From positions 1 through 64,000 of the forward strand of contig NZ_FCOE02000034.1 of NCBI RefSeq assembly GCF_001544915.2: DNA of 64,000 nt. Direction: 5' to 3'. Under the pieces are notes generated by a model. That model saw only the letters and a list, made by a program, of their open reading frames with translations. It did no database searches and had not been told where the DNA came from. Below are positions 1 through 8,164 of this stretch, piece after piece (position 1 is the first letter of the stretch; the number at the start of each line of letters is the position of its first letter). Source of the DNA: Caballeronia pedi. GTDB lineage: Bacteria > Pseudomonadota > Gammaproteobacteria > Burkholderiales > Burkholderiaceae. The translations under genes and the position numbers were made by a program.

Positions 1-90
1 GGCCTCGGCGCGCGCGATGACGGCGTCGCGATGCAATATCTGATTCCGAACTGGAAGTTCGACAACAAGAAGCCTTGTCTCGTGCGTTGA
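1..90 (+). CDS. C-terminal fragment of an unidentified protein
   Basis: An open frame enters from the left edge and ends at TGA (88-90), giving 29 residues that include YLIPNWKFDNKKP and end in CLVR. The third codon positions are G/C rich, as in neighbouring genes, so it is probably the end of a real gene. I do not recognise the family. It converges with the FAD monooxygenase gene, and a perfect hairpin lies between the two. Confidence 0.4.
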   Translation, partial: GLGARDDGVAMQYLIPNWKFDNKKPCLVR

Positions 91-108
91 TGGACCGGAA
101 AGCCGTGA

Positions 109-129
109 GCGGCGTCGGCTCGACGCCGC
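109..129. terminator. Hairpin between convergent genes
   Basis: GCGGCGTCG (109-117) and CGACGCCGC (121-129) form a perfect 9-bp stem with a 3-nt loop. It lies in the 46-nt gap between two convergent stop codons. There is no T-run on either side, so a bidirectional terminator role is inferred from position and stem strength only. Confidence 0.4.
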
Positions 130-136
130 CATACCG

Positions 137-1519
137 TCATGACGAAGCGCCGTCCGGCCTCGCTTCTTCGGTCGCACGCGCGGGACTGAATCGTACTGGC
201 CGCCGGTTGCCCCGCCACACGCGCCTGACGATCGCAGGGCCGAGCAGCGACGACGGCGGCATCATCAGATTGACGACCTTCAGAAATGCAGTCGCCAAGT
301 CACTGTCACGTGTCGCGGCGAGATGAAGCTTGCCGAGGTACCAGTTGATGAAACGCAGCATCGGAGGTCGCTCACCCTTGACCTGGGGATGACGAAGGTC
401 GTTGCCAACCGCGATGTGCCACGGAATATCGACGATCCTTTCGACCGCGCCGAAGAAGCGGCGCGCGAGATCGGCCGTGCCTGCCCGCAAGCACCGATGC
501 AGCGCCAGCGCTTCTTCCGCCGCGACCGTCATGCCCTGTCCGTAGACCGGATTGAAGCTGCAAATGGCGTCTCCGAAAGCCAGATAACGTTCGGGGAAGC
601 GTGCGAGCCGCTCATACCGCCGGCGCAGACTGGCGACGTGGCGGTAGCGCCTGTAATCGCTTAGCGGCTCCGCCCGTGCGACGACGTCATGAATCTCCAT
701 CGTCGGCAGCGTCGCCAGATAGGCGAGGAAGCCTTCGTCGTTGTCCGGTGCGTCGTCGCCGAGATAACCGCCGGTACTGACGATCCAGCTTTCGTTTTCC
801 TGCGCGAGCATGACGCCGTTGCGCCAGTTGGGCGCACTGCCGGCGACGACGATTCCCTGCTTGCCGTCGAGATCGGTCGGCCGACGCCGATAGGTGCGGG
901 TCATGTAGCCGATTCCGGTTTCGACTTTTTCATCGACGGGAGGCTCGTAGCCCAGTTCCGCGAGCCACGCGGCGCCGCATGAGCCGCGCCCGGTCGCATC
1001 GACGACGAGGTCCGCGTCGATGATCTCTTCCGGCTTGCCATCGGCGCAGATGCGTACGCCCGTCACGCGCGTGCGGGCGGGATCGGTGACAAGCCCCCGC
1101 ACAGCGCAATGCTCGATGGCGTGCACGTTCGGCAACGCCAGCAGCCGCCGGCGCAGATGGCCTTCGAGCACGGGACGGCTCGCGAGCAGCCCGATCAGGT
1201 CGCTCGCGCCATTGGCCAGTCTGACGTTGCGACCGATCCAGATCACGTCGTTGGCGACATCGCCGACAAGACCGCCGCTTTGCGTGACGACCTCGTGGTT
1301 ATATCCCGGGAAGAGCTGCTCGAATATCGCACTCCCGCGCGCCAGGAGCCCGTGGGTATGGCGACCCTGCGGCACGCCCTTGCGCGGCGTGTCGGCCAAC
1401 GGAAACGCATCGCGTTCGAGCACGGTCACGATCGCATGGAACTCAGACAGCACGCGGGCGGCCAGGAGCCCACCCATGCTGCCGCCGATCACGATCGCAT
1501 GTTCGCCCAGCTTCTTCAT
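137..1519 (-). CDS. FAD-dependent monooxygenase/oxidoreductase
   Basis: A 460-residue cytosolic flavoprotein of the UbiH/p-hydroxybenzoate-hydroxylase-like class. The N-terminus has a beta strand followed by GGSMGGLLAARVL, a Rossmann dinucleotide-binding loop. Mid-protein ADLVVDATGRGS and the late AFGDAICSFNPVYGQGM match the second and third FAD-contact motifs (DG-like and GD). I chose the ATG at 1517-1519 because GGAGG lies just upstream. A longer open frame reaches 1843 but would run through the neighbouring regulator gene. The gene is transcribed divergently from the SARP/hydrolase regulator across about 117 bp, suggesting that regulator controls it. The substrate is unknown. It could equally be a dehydrogenase of the geranylgeranyl-reductase-like group. 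Confidence 0.8.
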   Translation of the reverse strand: MKKLGEHAIVIGGSMGGLLAARVLSEFHAIVTVLERDAFPLADTPRKGVPQGRHTHGLLARGSAIFEQLFPGYNHEVVTQSGGLVGDVANDVIWIGRNVRLANGASDLIGLLASRPVLEGHLRRRLLALPNVHAIEHCAVRGLVTDPARTRVTGVRICADGKPEEIIDADLVVDATGRGSCGAAWLAELGYEPPVDEKVETGIGYMTRTYRRRPTDLDGKQGIVVAGSAPNWRNGVMLAQENESWIVSTGGYLGDDAPDNDEGFLAYLATLPTMEIHDVVARAEPLSDYRRYRHVASLRRRYERLARFPERYLAFGDAICSFNPVYGQGMTVAAEEALALHRCLRAGTADLARRFFGAVERIVDIPWHIAVGNDLRHPQVKGERPPMLRFINWYLGKLHLAATRDSDLATAFLKVVNLMMPPSSLLGPAIVRRVWRGNRRPVRFSPARATEEARPDGASS

Positions 1520-1636
1520 GGCAATCCTCCGGTTGAATCTGTCGCGATGAGCCTGCGGCCATCGTCTGCAGGCAATGCTAGGATTGCGTCGTCCCCTGAG
1601 CGTCCCCCGGACGCCGTCATCGAGGGTCGCCTCGCC

Positions 1637-3187
1637 ATGGCCTTGTTCAGCGTCCGAACGCTTGGATTTCCGGAGATTCGCCGGGACGGCCGGCTGTGCC
1701 CAGTTGCCTTGCGCAAGGGCTTGGCGCTGCTGGTCTTTCTGGCCGAAGCGAAGACGTCGGTCGGGCGCGACGCGCTCGCCACGATGTTGTGGCCCGAAGA
1801 CCGCGAAGAAGTGGTGCGGGCGCGGTTGCGTCGTCTGTTGCATCGCCTCCTGCTCACGCTCGGCGACGATGTCCTGATCACGGACAGATCGACCATTCGA
1901 TGGTCGCCGGCGATCGACCTGCAGGTAGATTCCCGGCTATTCGAGCAAGCCTGCGACCGCGGCGAGTTCGAGCGGGCGTGCCGCGAATATGCCGGTGACT
2001 TTCTCGACGGTTTTTCGCCCGGCAACTGCCCCGCGTTCGACGAGTGGGCTTTCTTTCGCCGCGAGGCTTTGCGGGGCCGGGCGATTCAGGCGTTCGAGCG
2101 CGTGGTGCACGACAGGAATGCAGCCGGCGACTACGCGGCGGCGGTCGGACATGCGAGCCGGCTTGTCGAGTTCGATCCCCTCAGCGAGGTGTACGGCCGT
2201 CACCTCATCCGCAACCTTTTGCTCGCCGGAGACCGGGCCACGGCCCAGCGGCATTTCGAAGCCCTGACGCGACGCCTTCGCGACGAGCTGGGCGTGGCGC
2301 CCGAATGCGAGACTCGCGCGCTATTGGGCACCAGCGCTGCATCGGCGATCGAGAATCTTCCGTCCACACGCTACGCCAGCGGTGACGGCATCCATCTCGC
2401 GTTCCAGACCCACGGCGCCGGACGCTTCGACGTATTGGTGCTGCCCGGTTTCGTGTCCCATGTCGAACGGGTCTGGGAGGAGCCCCGTTGCCGCGCGTTT
2501 CTGTCCGCGCTCGCCGGAATGGGCCGCCTCATCCTGCTCGATCGTCGCGGCATCGGGCTTTCCGATCGTGTCGGCTTCAATCCCGGCGTCGATGCGACCG
2601 CGCGCGACATCGGCACCGTGCTCGACGCCGCCGGCAGCCGTCGGGTCGTGCTGTTCGGCGCGTCGGAGGGCGGTCCGGCATGCATCAGGTTTGCCGTCGA
2701 TCACCCCGATCGTGTCGCGGGCCTCATTCTGTTCGGCTCGCTGGCGAAGGGGACCGCAACGCACGACTACGCTCACGTGCTGCAGGCAAGTCAGTACGAC
2801 GCGTGGCTGAGCCAACTCATTGCAGGGTGGGGCGGTCCCGCGGGCATCGAGACATTCGCCCCAAGCCTGTCCGGAGATCCTCAGGCGAGAGCCTGGTGGG
2901 CTGGCATGCTCCGGGCGGCGTCCAGTCCGGGCGCCATCAAGGGCGTGCTCGAGACCTTGCGCGATATGGATGTGCGGCATCTGCTGGATCGCGTATCCGT
3001 GCCGACTCTGGTGTTGCACCGCCAGGGCGACCGCGCGGTTCGCATCGGCGCGGGGCGACATCTCGCCAGCCATATCGCGCAGACGCGCTTCGTCGAACTC
3101 GACGGGGCCGATCACTGGGCTTTCGCCGGAGACCAGCAAGCCGTGCTGGACCACGTCAGGCGGTTTGTCGGCAGCCTTGCCGCGTAG
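1637..3187 (+). CDS. SARP-type regulator fused to an alpha/beta-hydrolase domain
   Basis: A 516-residue predicted two-part protein. Residues about 1-95 look like a winged-helix DNA-binding domain. About 100-250 match the bacterial transcriptional activator (BTAD) helical repeat, ending in the typical LRDELGVAPE. From about 265 an alpha/beta-hydrolase fold follows: LPGFVSHVERVWEEP, nucleophile elbow GASEGG, acid in HRQGD and His in GADHWAF, so the triad looks intact. The hydrolase half resembles the domain fused to adenylate cyclases in actinobacteria. It may sense a small ester or acyl ligand (inference). The ATG at 1637 gives the start of the winged helix; an ATG at 1547 in frame is possible. 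It is divergent from the FAD monooxygenase. Confidence 0.8.
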   Translation: MALFSVRTLGFPEIRRDGRLCPVALRKGLALLVFLAEAKTSVGRDALATMLWPEDREEVVRARLRRLLHRLLLTLGDDVLITDRSTIRWSPAIDLQVDSRLFEQACDRGEFERACREYAGDFLDGFSPGNCPAFDEWAFFRREALRGRAIQAFERVVHDRNAAGDYAAAVGHASRLVEFDPLSEVYGRHLIRNLLLAGDRATAQRHFEALTRRLRDELGVAPECETRALLGTSAASAIENLPSTRYASGDGIHLAFQTHGAGRFDVLVLPGFVSHVERVWEEPRCRAFLSALAGMGRLILLDRRGIGLSDRVGFNPGVDATARDIGTVLDAAGSRRVVLFGASEGGPACIRFAVDHPDRVAGLILFGSLAKGTATHDYAHVLQASQYDAWLSQLIAGWGGPAGIETFAPSLSGDPQARAWWAGMLRAASSPGAIKGVLETLRDMDVRHLLDRVSVPTLVLHRQGDRAVRIGAGRHLASHIAQTRFVELDGADHWAFAGDQQAVLDHVRRFVGSLAA

Positions 3188-3274
3188 GTGCAACCTGCGC
3201 CGACTTGCTTGCGGCATGCCAGCCGTATAGCTTTAGATAAACAAAAATGAAAGCTCACGTACCAGGAGACACGC

Positions 3275-4006
3275 ATGGTCATCACGAACTCGCAGTCGTC
3301 CACGAACGTCGAGGAAATCGCCGCTGGCGTGTATCGCATCAACACGCCGGTGGTGCTGCCTGGCGACGCAGGCGGCTTCTCTTTCAACCAGTATCTGATC
3401 GTCGACGACGAACCGCTGCTCTTTCATACCGGTCCGCGCAGGATGTTTCCGCTCGTGCTGGAAGCGCTCGCGAGCGTCATCGAGCCGGCGCGTCTGCGGC
3501 ATATCGCGTTCTCGCACGTCGAAGCAGACGAATGCGGTTCGCTCAACGAGTGGCTGGCGGTGGCGCCCGATGCTGCGCCGCTGTGCGGTACCGTGGCGGC
3601 GATGGTGTCCATCACCGATCTCGCCGATCGCGCGCCCGTCGCGCTCGCCGATGGACAGGCGGTTTCGCTCGGACGGCACAGCGTGCGATGGATCGACACG
3701 CCTCATCTTCCGCACGCGTGGGAATGCGGATTCATGATGGAGGAAAGCACGCGCACCCTGCTGTGCGGCGACCTGTTCACGCAAGGCGGCGCGACGCTGC
3801 CCGCGCTCACGACGTCCGATATCCTGGGTCCAAGCGAAGCGTTCAGGCGCAGCATGGACTACTTCTCGCACACCCGGAACGCCGACGCGATGTTCGAGCG
3901 CCTCGCTCAACTCGAACCCACGACGCTCGCTTGCATGCATGGCAGCGCGTGGAGCGGCGACGGCGCCGGATTGCTGCGCGCATTGGCTCGGAGTGTGCAT
4001 CAATGA
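3275..4006 (+). CDS. Metallo-beta-lactamase-fold protein, flavodiiron (ODP) type
   Basis: A 243-residue protein with the order of metal ligands seen in the lactamase-like domain of flavodiiron proteins: SHVEADE near residues 80-86, a His in PHLPHAWECG, Asp in LLCGDLF and His in ACMHGSAW. Stand-alone ODP domains of about 240-260 residues are known in proteobacteria. The family motif is HxExDH; here the final His is Glu (residue 86), so the di-iron site may be altered. No flavodoxin domain follows. GGAGA lies about 7 nt before the ATG. It follows the SARP/hydrolase gene by 88 bp, so co-expression is possible. Confidence 0.75.
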   Translation: MVITNSQSSTNVEEIAAGVYRINTPVVLPGDAGGFSFNQYLIVDDEPLLFHTGPRRMFPLVLEALASVIEPARLRHIAFSHVEADECGSLNEWLAVAPDAAPLCGTVAAMVSITDLADRAPVALADGQAVSLGRHSVRWIDTPHLPHAWECGFMMEESTRTLLCGDLFTQGGATLPALTTSDILGPSEAFRRSMDYFSHTRNADAMFERLAQLEPTTLACMHGSAWSGDGAGLLRALARSVHQ

Positions 4007-4027
4007 AACGCGCTCGCGTGGCGTTTC
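4005..4027. terminator. Hairpin between convergent genes
   Basis: GAAACGC (4005-4011) and GCGTTTC (4021-4027) can pair as a 7-bp stem with a 9-nt loop, followed by GTTCG. The site begins at the stop codon of the MBL-fold gene and lies before the convergent small gene at 4040. It is a modest candidate for a terminator. Confidence 0.35.
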
Positions 4028-4039
4028 GTTCGATGGACG

Positions 4040-4246
4040 CTAGCGACGCCCGCTGCGGCCCCATACATATCGCACCCATCGCTGCCATCGGCTTTTTGGC
4101 GCGATGGTGCTATGCGCAGCCTGCGCCTCACGGTCTCGCTGGACGGACTTCTGCACCTGCTCGTGAATCTGCCGCAATGTCATGCCACCCGGGCCTTTTA
4201 GATCATCGGGATCGGATGGAGGATCGCTGTCGGAATGGTTCGTCAT
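4040..4246 (-). CDS. Small hypothetical hydrophilic protein
   Basis: A 68-residue frame starting MTNHSDSDPPSDPDDLKGPG, with an amphipathic GGMTLRQIHEQVQ segment and a basic, Trp-rich C-terminus (WQRWVRYVWG). It fills the gap between the MBL gene and the lipoprotein gene, and its codons resemble those of the neighbours. An in-frame ATG at 4288 would add 14 residues; neither start has a strong ribosome-binding site. I recognise no family. It could be spurious. Confidence 0.4.
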   Translation of the reverse strand: MTNHSDSDPPSDPDDLKGPGGMTLRQIHEQVQKSVQRDREAQAAHSTIAPKSRWQRWVRYVWGRSGRR

Positions 4247-4336
4247 CGGAGTCGCCTGGCGAGAATATCGGTCGTCTTGGAAGAGCATGAAAGAAACGCG
4301 TATCGTGTCTTACCTCCAGAACCTTCCATCTGCTTC

Positions 4337-5191
4337 ATGAATAACTCTATTCGCATTGCCCGGGCGCGGACAGTCACGATTGCCGTGGCCGTCTTCATGC
4401 TTGCGCTGACAGGTTGCGCATCCTCGTCTTCCGATTCTTCACATGATTCGCAATCCCTCGATGCGGCCATAAGCGGTTCGCAGCGCAGCGACAGGGCACG
4501 CGCCCGCGACGTCTATCGCCATCCGAAGGAAACGCTGCAGTTCTTCGACCTCGGCTCGGCCCAGACGGTGCTGGAAATCGCGCCGGGCGGCGGATGGTAC
4601 ACGGATATTCTCGCGCCGTATCTGCGCGACGCTGGCCGGCTCTATGAAGCGCAGTATCTCAGCACCTCCGCCGATCTCGCCGCCGAGGACAACGCGACCG
4701 ATGCCGCCTACCGGCGCAAGCTCGCGGACAATCCGGCGGTGTATGGAAAGGTCGTCGTCGGCACGCTGCACGCGGGCCAGTTCATGGGCTTCGATGCGCA
4801 TGAACGTTTCGACCGCGTGCTCACGTTTCGAAACATCCATAACTGGATCAAGGACGGACAAATCGATGCGAATCTGCGCGCGTTCTATGGCGCACTGAAG
4901 CACGGCGGCGAACTCGGCGTCGAGGAGCATCGCGCGCGGGCGGGGGCGTCCGTGCAGCAGATGATCGATTCGGGTTACGTGACGGAAGCGTACGTCATCG
5001 AGCACGCGCAGGCGGTCGGGTTCAGGCTGGTCGCGCGCAGTGAGATCAACGCGAACGCGAAGGATACGAAGGATTATCCGCACGGCGTGTGGTCGCTGCC
5101 GCCGACCTACGAGGGCGGTGATGTCGACCGGGCGCGCTATGCGGCGATCGGGGAATCGGATCGCATGACGCTCAGGTTCGTCAAGCCTTAG
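4337..5191 (+). CDS. Lipoprotein with class I SAM-methyltransferase fold
   Basis: 284 residues. The N-terminus is a lipoprotein signal: basic start, hydrophobic AVAVFMLAL and lipobox LTGC, with Cys at about residue 27, so the mature protein should sit in the cell envelope. The body matches the family of exported predicted methyltransferases: VLEIAPGGGWYTDILAPYL is the SAM motif I region, followed by RVLTFRNIHNW and a C-terminal LRFVKP. SAM is not expected in the periplasm, so true methyltransferase activity is doubtful for this family. The ATG at 4337 is chosen because it gives the signal peptide. The 3' end abuts a hicA remnant. Confidence 0.8.
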   Translation: MNNSIRIARARTVTIAVAVFMLALTGCASSSSDSSHDSQSLDAAISGSQRSDRARARDVYRHPKETLQFFDLGSAQTVLEIAPGGGWYTDILAPYLRDAGRLYEAQYLSTSADLAAEDNATDAAYRRKLADNPAVYGKVVVGTLHAGQFMGFDAHERFDRVLTFRNIHNWIKDGQIDANLRAFYGALKHGGELGVEEHRARAGASVQQMIDSGYVTEAYVIEHAQAVGFRLVARSEINANAKDTKDYPHGVWSLPPTYEGGDVDRARYAAIGESDRMTLRFVKP

Positions 5192-5192
5192 A

Positions 5193-5357
5193 AAGGCGCT
5201 CGGGGGCGAAGTCTTCGAACGCGAAGGTTCGCGTGTGAAGATCTCGCTCCACGGCCATGAATGGCGCTGCCACCGGCCGCACCCAGGCAAGGAAGCGAAG
5301 CGCTATCAGGTTGAAGAAGGCACGGAGTTTTTCGAACGAGCGGGAGTCAGGCCATGA
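5193..5357 (+). pseudogene. HicA-type toxin, N-terminally truncated remnant
   Basis: The frame reads KALGGEVFEREGSRVK, then HRPHPGKEAKRYQV, then FFERAGVRP and TGA (5355-5357). These are hallmarks of the HicA mRNA-interferase variant that ends in HRPHPxKE plus a short helix. About 53 residues remain. The usual start and first 25-30 residues are missing, and the frame is closed upstream by TGA at 5166-5168 inside the methyltransferase gene. Its stop overlaps the hicB ATG (ATGA), the normal hicAB arrangement. I infer loss by a rearrangement that joined this region to the methyltransferase gene. Confidence 0.65.
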
Positions 5358-5709
5358 ACACCATGCACTACAGCGGATACATCCACGCGTCGAATTCGAC
5401 GAGCGCGACGAGATCTTCGTCGGGCGCGTGCTCGGCGTGAATTCGATCATCAGTTTTCACGGCGAGTCCGTTACAGAGCTGCGAACCGCGTTCGTTGATG
5501 CAGTCGACGATTACCTCGCGGACTGCAAGGAGCGCGGCGTTGCGCCCGACAAGCCCGCATCGGGAAAGCTGATGCTACGTATCGATCCGAACGTTCACGC
5601 AGCGATCAGCGTCGCGGCGTCCGCAGCCGGCGAGAGCATCGACCAATGGTCCGAGGAAGTTTTGGGTCGGGCCGCGCGCGAGGTCCTTGCTCGCGCTGTG
5701 CACGCGTAA
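5354..5709 (+). pseudogene. HicB-type antitoxin with a frameshift
   Basis: The ATG at 5354 overlaps the hicA stop and encodes MNTMHYSGYIHA. The rest of the protein lies in the frame one base earlier: VEFDERDEIFVGRVLG, then SFHGESVTELRTAFVDAVDDY, then the C-terminal DNA-binding part with SGKLMLRIDP and SIDQWSEEVL. The switch falls near 5388-5392 and fits a single-base deletion. Everything after it is intact to TAA at 5707-5709, so the decay is recent or is a sequencing error. As read, no full antitoxin is made. Confidence 0.75.
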
Positions 5710-5747
5710 GTCGCGCCGTGCACCACGACGAACCAAGACACAGCAGG

Positions 5748-5843
5748 GCGAAGGTCGACGGCGCGATCGAGGCGATGAAGTAGGACGGCACGTACCTCAG
5801 GAATGGCCAGCGCTACCTCGACTTCGACATAACGCGCAGTTGA
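5748..5843 (+). pseudogene. C-terminal scrap of an amino-acid-type solute-binding protein
   Basis: One frame reads AKVDGAIEAMK, stop (TAG 5781-5783), DGTYLRNGQRYLDFDI and stop. This matches the last 30 or so residues of family-3 periplasmic binding proteins. It aligns with the end of the intact gene at 8165-8941 (AIDAIRKNGNYQRV, KYFNFDI). The internal stop and the lack of the remaining protein mark it as a remnant, probably from the same rearrangement that damaged hicA. Confidence 0.5.
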
Positions 5844-5859
5844 GCGCGGCCCACCATCC

Positions 5860-6831
5860 TCAAATCAGCAGTTCGACGGAACGCAGGACATTGCGCGTTT
5901 GCTGCGAGGAGGATTCCAGCCCATCGCGAATCGTCCCGATCAGGCACGCGATGAAACACTCGGACGCTTCGCTGAGCGGCTGGCCGCTGCGCGAGATGAC
6001 GCCGACCATCGCGTCTTCGAGCTGCTCGCGCAGCGGAAACGCGCACAGGCGTTCGCGCGGCGCGCTGAGTTCCACGAGCGGCCAGGGAAAGACGCTCACC
6101 ATGTCGGTCTGCCGCAGCAGCGAAATGGCGATCGAGAACGAATGCGCCAGATGAATCTTGCGCGGCATCGCCATGCCGTGCCGAGAGAACATGTTCTCGA
6201 CGTGCGGTCCGTCATTGGCCGGGTCCCACGTGAGCACCCAGTCGAGTTCGCCCAGATCCGCGAGCGCGTGACAGCCGAGCAGCGGATGACCTTCGCGGCC
6301 CACCACCGCGCATGTCGAAGAAAAGAGCGGCCGATAGTTGAATTCGACACCCGACGTGCCCGGCGCCGGCCGGCCGATGAAGAAGTCGAGGCTGCCGTCG
6401 CGCAGTCGCGGATTGGCGATCGACAACAGGCCTTCGAAGAATTCGAGCCTTACGTCGGGCATCTTCTCGCAGAACCGCGTGATGGTTTCCGGCAGGAACG
6501 TCATCGCGATCCACGGCGTCACGGCGACCGTGAGCTTGCCGCGCGGCGCCCCGCGCAACGCGCCCATCGCTTCGTGCGCGCGTGTCATCTGACCCACCAT
6601 CAGCCGCGCATGAACCAGCAGCGCCTGGCCCGCCTCCGTCAGCATGACCCCCGATGACGTGCGGTTCACGAGCGCCAACTGCACGTCTTCTTCGAGCTGG
6701 CGCAGGCTTTTCGTGATCGCCGCGGGCGATGCGTCGAGCAGGCGCGCGGCGCCGCGAATGCCACCGGCCTCGGCGACGGCCACGAGTGTTCGAAGTTGCT
6801 GGAGCTTCATGCGGCGCCGGGTGTTAGCCAT
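5860..6831 (-). CDS. LysR family transcriptional regulator
   Basis: 323 residues with the N-terminal winged helix-turn-helix (LQQLRTLVAVAEAGGIRGAARLLDASPAAITKSLRQLEEDV split over residues 10-50) and a C-terminal effector domain (GKLTVAVTPW, LDFFIGRPAPG, SFSIAISLLRQTDMVSVFPW). It diverges from the M20 amidohydrolase gene across about 124 bp, the usual layout for a LysR protein controlling its neighbour. An internal ATG at 6810 (MKLQQL) is an alternative start. Its likely effector is a substrate or product of the 6956-9814 genes (inference). Confidence 0.9.
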   Translation of the reverse strand: MANTRRRMKLQQLRTLVAVAEAGGIRGAARLLDASPAAITKSLRQLEEDVQLALVNRTSSGVMLTEAGQALLVHARLMVGQMTRAHEAMGALRGAPRGKLTVAVTPWIAMTFLPETITRFCEKMPDVRLEFFEGLLSIANPRLRDGSLDFFIGRPAPGTSGVEFNYRPLFSSTCAVVGREGHPLLGCHALADLGELDWVLTWDPANDGPHVENMFSRHGMAMPRKIHLAHSFSIAISLLRQTDMVSVFPWPLVELSAPRERLCAFPLREQLEDAMVGVISRSGQPLSEASECFIACLIGTIRDGLESSSQQTRNVLRSVELLI

Positions 6832-6955
6832 TGGTTGTCACGTTCACGATTCTAGCTCTCCCCCGCCCGATTCTGTCGCGCTACGTTAGTGCCATCCCCA
6901 GAGCCTTCGCCTGCCGGAAAACCCTGACATAGCGAGACATAGCGAGACGCGAACG

Positions 6956-8119
6956 ATGAATGCTCCAGACGACTTCCTTGCGATCCGCGATGAAATGATC
7001 GCGTTGCGGCGCCAGATTCACGCCCATCCCGAACTCGGCTACGAGGAGTTCATGACGAGCGATCTCGTCGCGCAGCGCCTGCTCGACTGGGGCTACGAAG
7101 TCCATCGCGGACTCGCGGGCACGGGCGTGGTCGGCACGCTGAAATGCGGCGACGGTCCGCGCCGGATCGGCTTGCGCGCGGACATGGACGCGCTGCCGGT
7201 CCATGAGCGCACCGGTCTGCCCTATGCCAGCGTCACGCCCGGCAAGATGCACGCGTGCGGTCACGACGGCCACACGGCAATGCTGCTCGCCGCCGCTAAA
7301 GAGCTGGCCCGCACCCGCGACTTCGACGGCACGCTGCACCTCATCTTCCAGCCTGCCGAAGAAGGGCTCGCCGGCGCGCGGCGCATGCTCGAAGAGGGAC
7401 TGCTGGAACGCTTTCCGTGCGACGCCGTGTTCGCCATGCACAACATGCCGGGCTATCCCGCCGGTCATCTCGGTTTTCGCGCGGGACCGTTCATGGCGTC
7501 GGCCGATCAGGTGACCGTGCGAGTGATCGGTCATGGCGGCCACGGCGCGATGCCGCATATGACGATCGACCCCGTCGTCGTGTGCTCGGCGATCGTCCTC
7601 GCGCTGCAGACCGTGGTGTCGCGCAACGTCGCGCCGCTCGACATGGCCGTGATCACCGTGGGCGCGATCCATGCGGGCGAGGCGTCCAACGTGATTCCCG
7701 ACGAAGCGTGCATGAACATCTCGGTGCGGGCTTTGCGCCCCGCCGTGCGCGACGAACTGGAGCGGCGCATCACGCAGGTGATCGAAAGCCAGGCCGCTGT
7801 GTACGGCGCACGCGCCGAGGTGAACTACGAGGCGAGCTATCCGGTGCTCGTGAACGACGCGGAGATGACCGCGTTCGCGCAGGACGTGGCGCGCGAATGG
7901 CTCGGCGACGATCGCCTGATCGCCGATCTCCAGCCGTTCACCGGCAGCGAAGACTTCGCGTGGATTCTGCGCCAGTGCCGCGGCTGCTACCTGATCATCG
8001 GCAATGGCGACGGCGCAGGCAGTTGCATGGTCCACAACCCCGGCTACGACTTCAACGACGACATCCTCATGACGGGCGCGCGTTACTGGGTGCGTCTCGT
8101 CGAACGCTTCCTCGCGTGA
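6956..8119 (+). CDS. M20 family amidohydrolase (M20D, hippurate/N-acyl amino acid hydrolase type)
   Basis: 387 residues, the usual length for M20D enzymes, which cut amide bonds of N-acyl amino acids and related compounds using two metal ions. Metal-site and catalytic motifs are visible: LRADMDALP, HACGHDGHTAMLL, FQPAEEGLAGA (general base Glu), HNMPGYPAG and the late TGSEDFAW. The dimerisation domain has GHGGHGAMPH. It has no signal peptide, so it is cytosolic. It is followed after 45 bp by a solute-binding protein gene and then a PhyH dioxygenase, probably one operon under the divergent LysR. The substrate is unknown. Confidence 0.9.
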   Translation: MNAPDDFLAIRDEMIALRRQIHAHPELGYEEFMTSDLVAQRLLDWGYEVHRGLAGTGVVGTLKCGDGPRRIGLRADMDALPVHERTGLPYASVTPGKMHACGHDGHTAMLLAAAKELARTRDFDGTLHLIFQPAEEGLAGARRMLEEGLLERFPCDAVFAMHNMPGYPAGHLGFRAGPFMASADQVTVRVIGHGGHGAMPHMTIDPVVVCSAIVLALQTVVSRNVAPLDMAVITVGAIHAGEASNVIPDEACMNISVRALRPAVRDELERRITQVIESQAAVYGARAEVNYEASYPVLVNDAEMTAFAQDVAREWLGDDRLIADLQPFTGSEDFAWILRQCRGCYLIIGNGDGAGSCMVHNPGYDFNDDILMTGARYWVRLVERFLA

Positions 8120-8164
8120 CGCGCGCCGCGCCCGAGCATCCATCCCCACACTTCGGAAATCGCT

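Noticed and set aside
1109-1636. A long N-terminal extension of the SARP/hydrolase protein
   Set aside because: It overlaps the divergent monooxygenase gene and shows no domain; the conserved part begins near 1637.
5257-5380. An upstream start for the hicB frame
   Set aside because: Those codons are the hicA remnant read in another frame; the true start is the ATG at 5354 with a frameshift.
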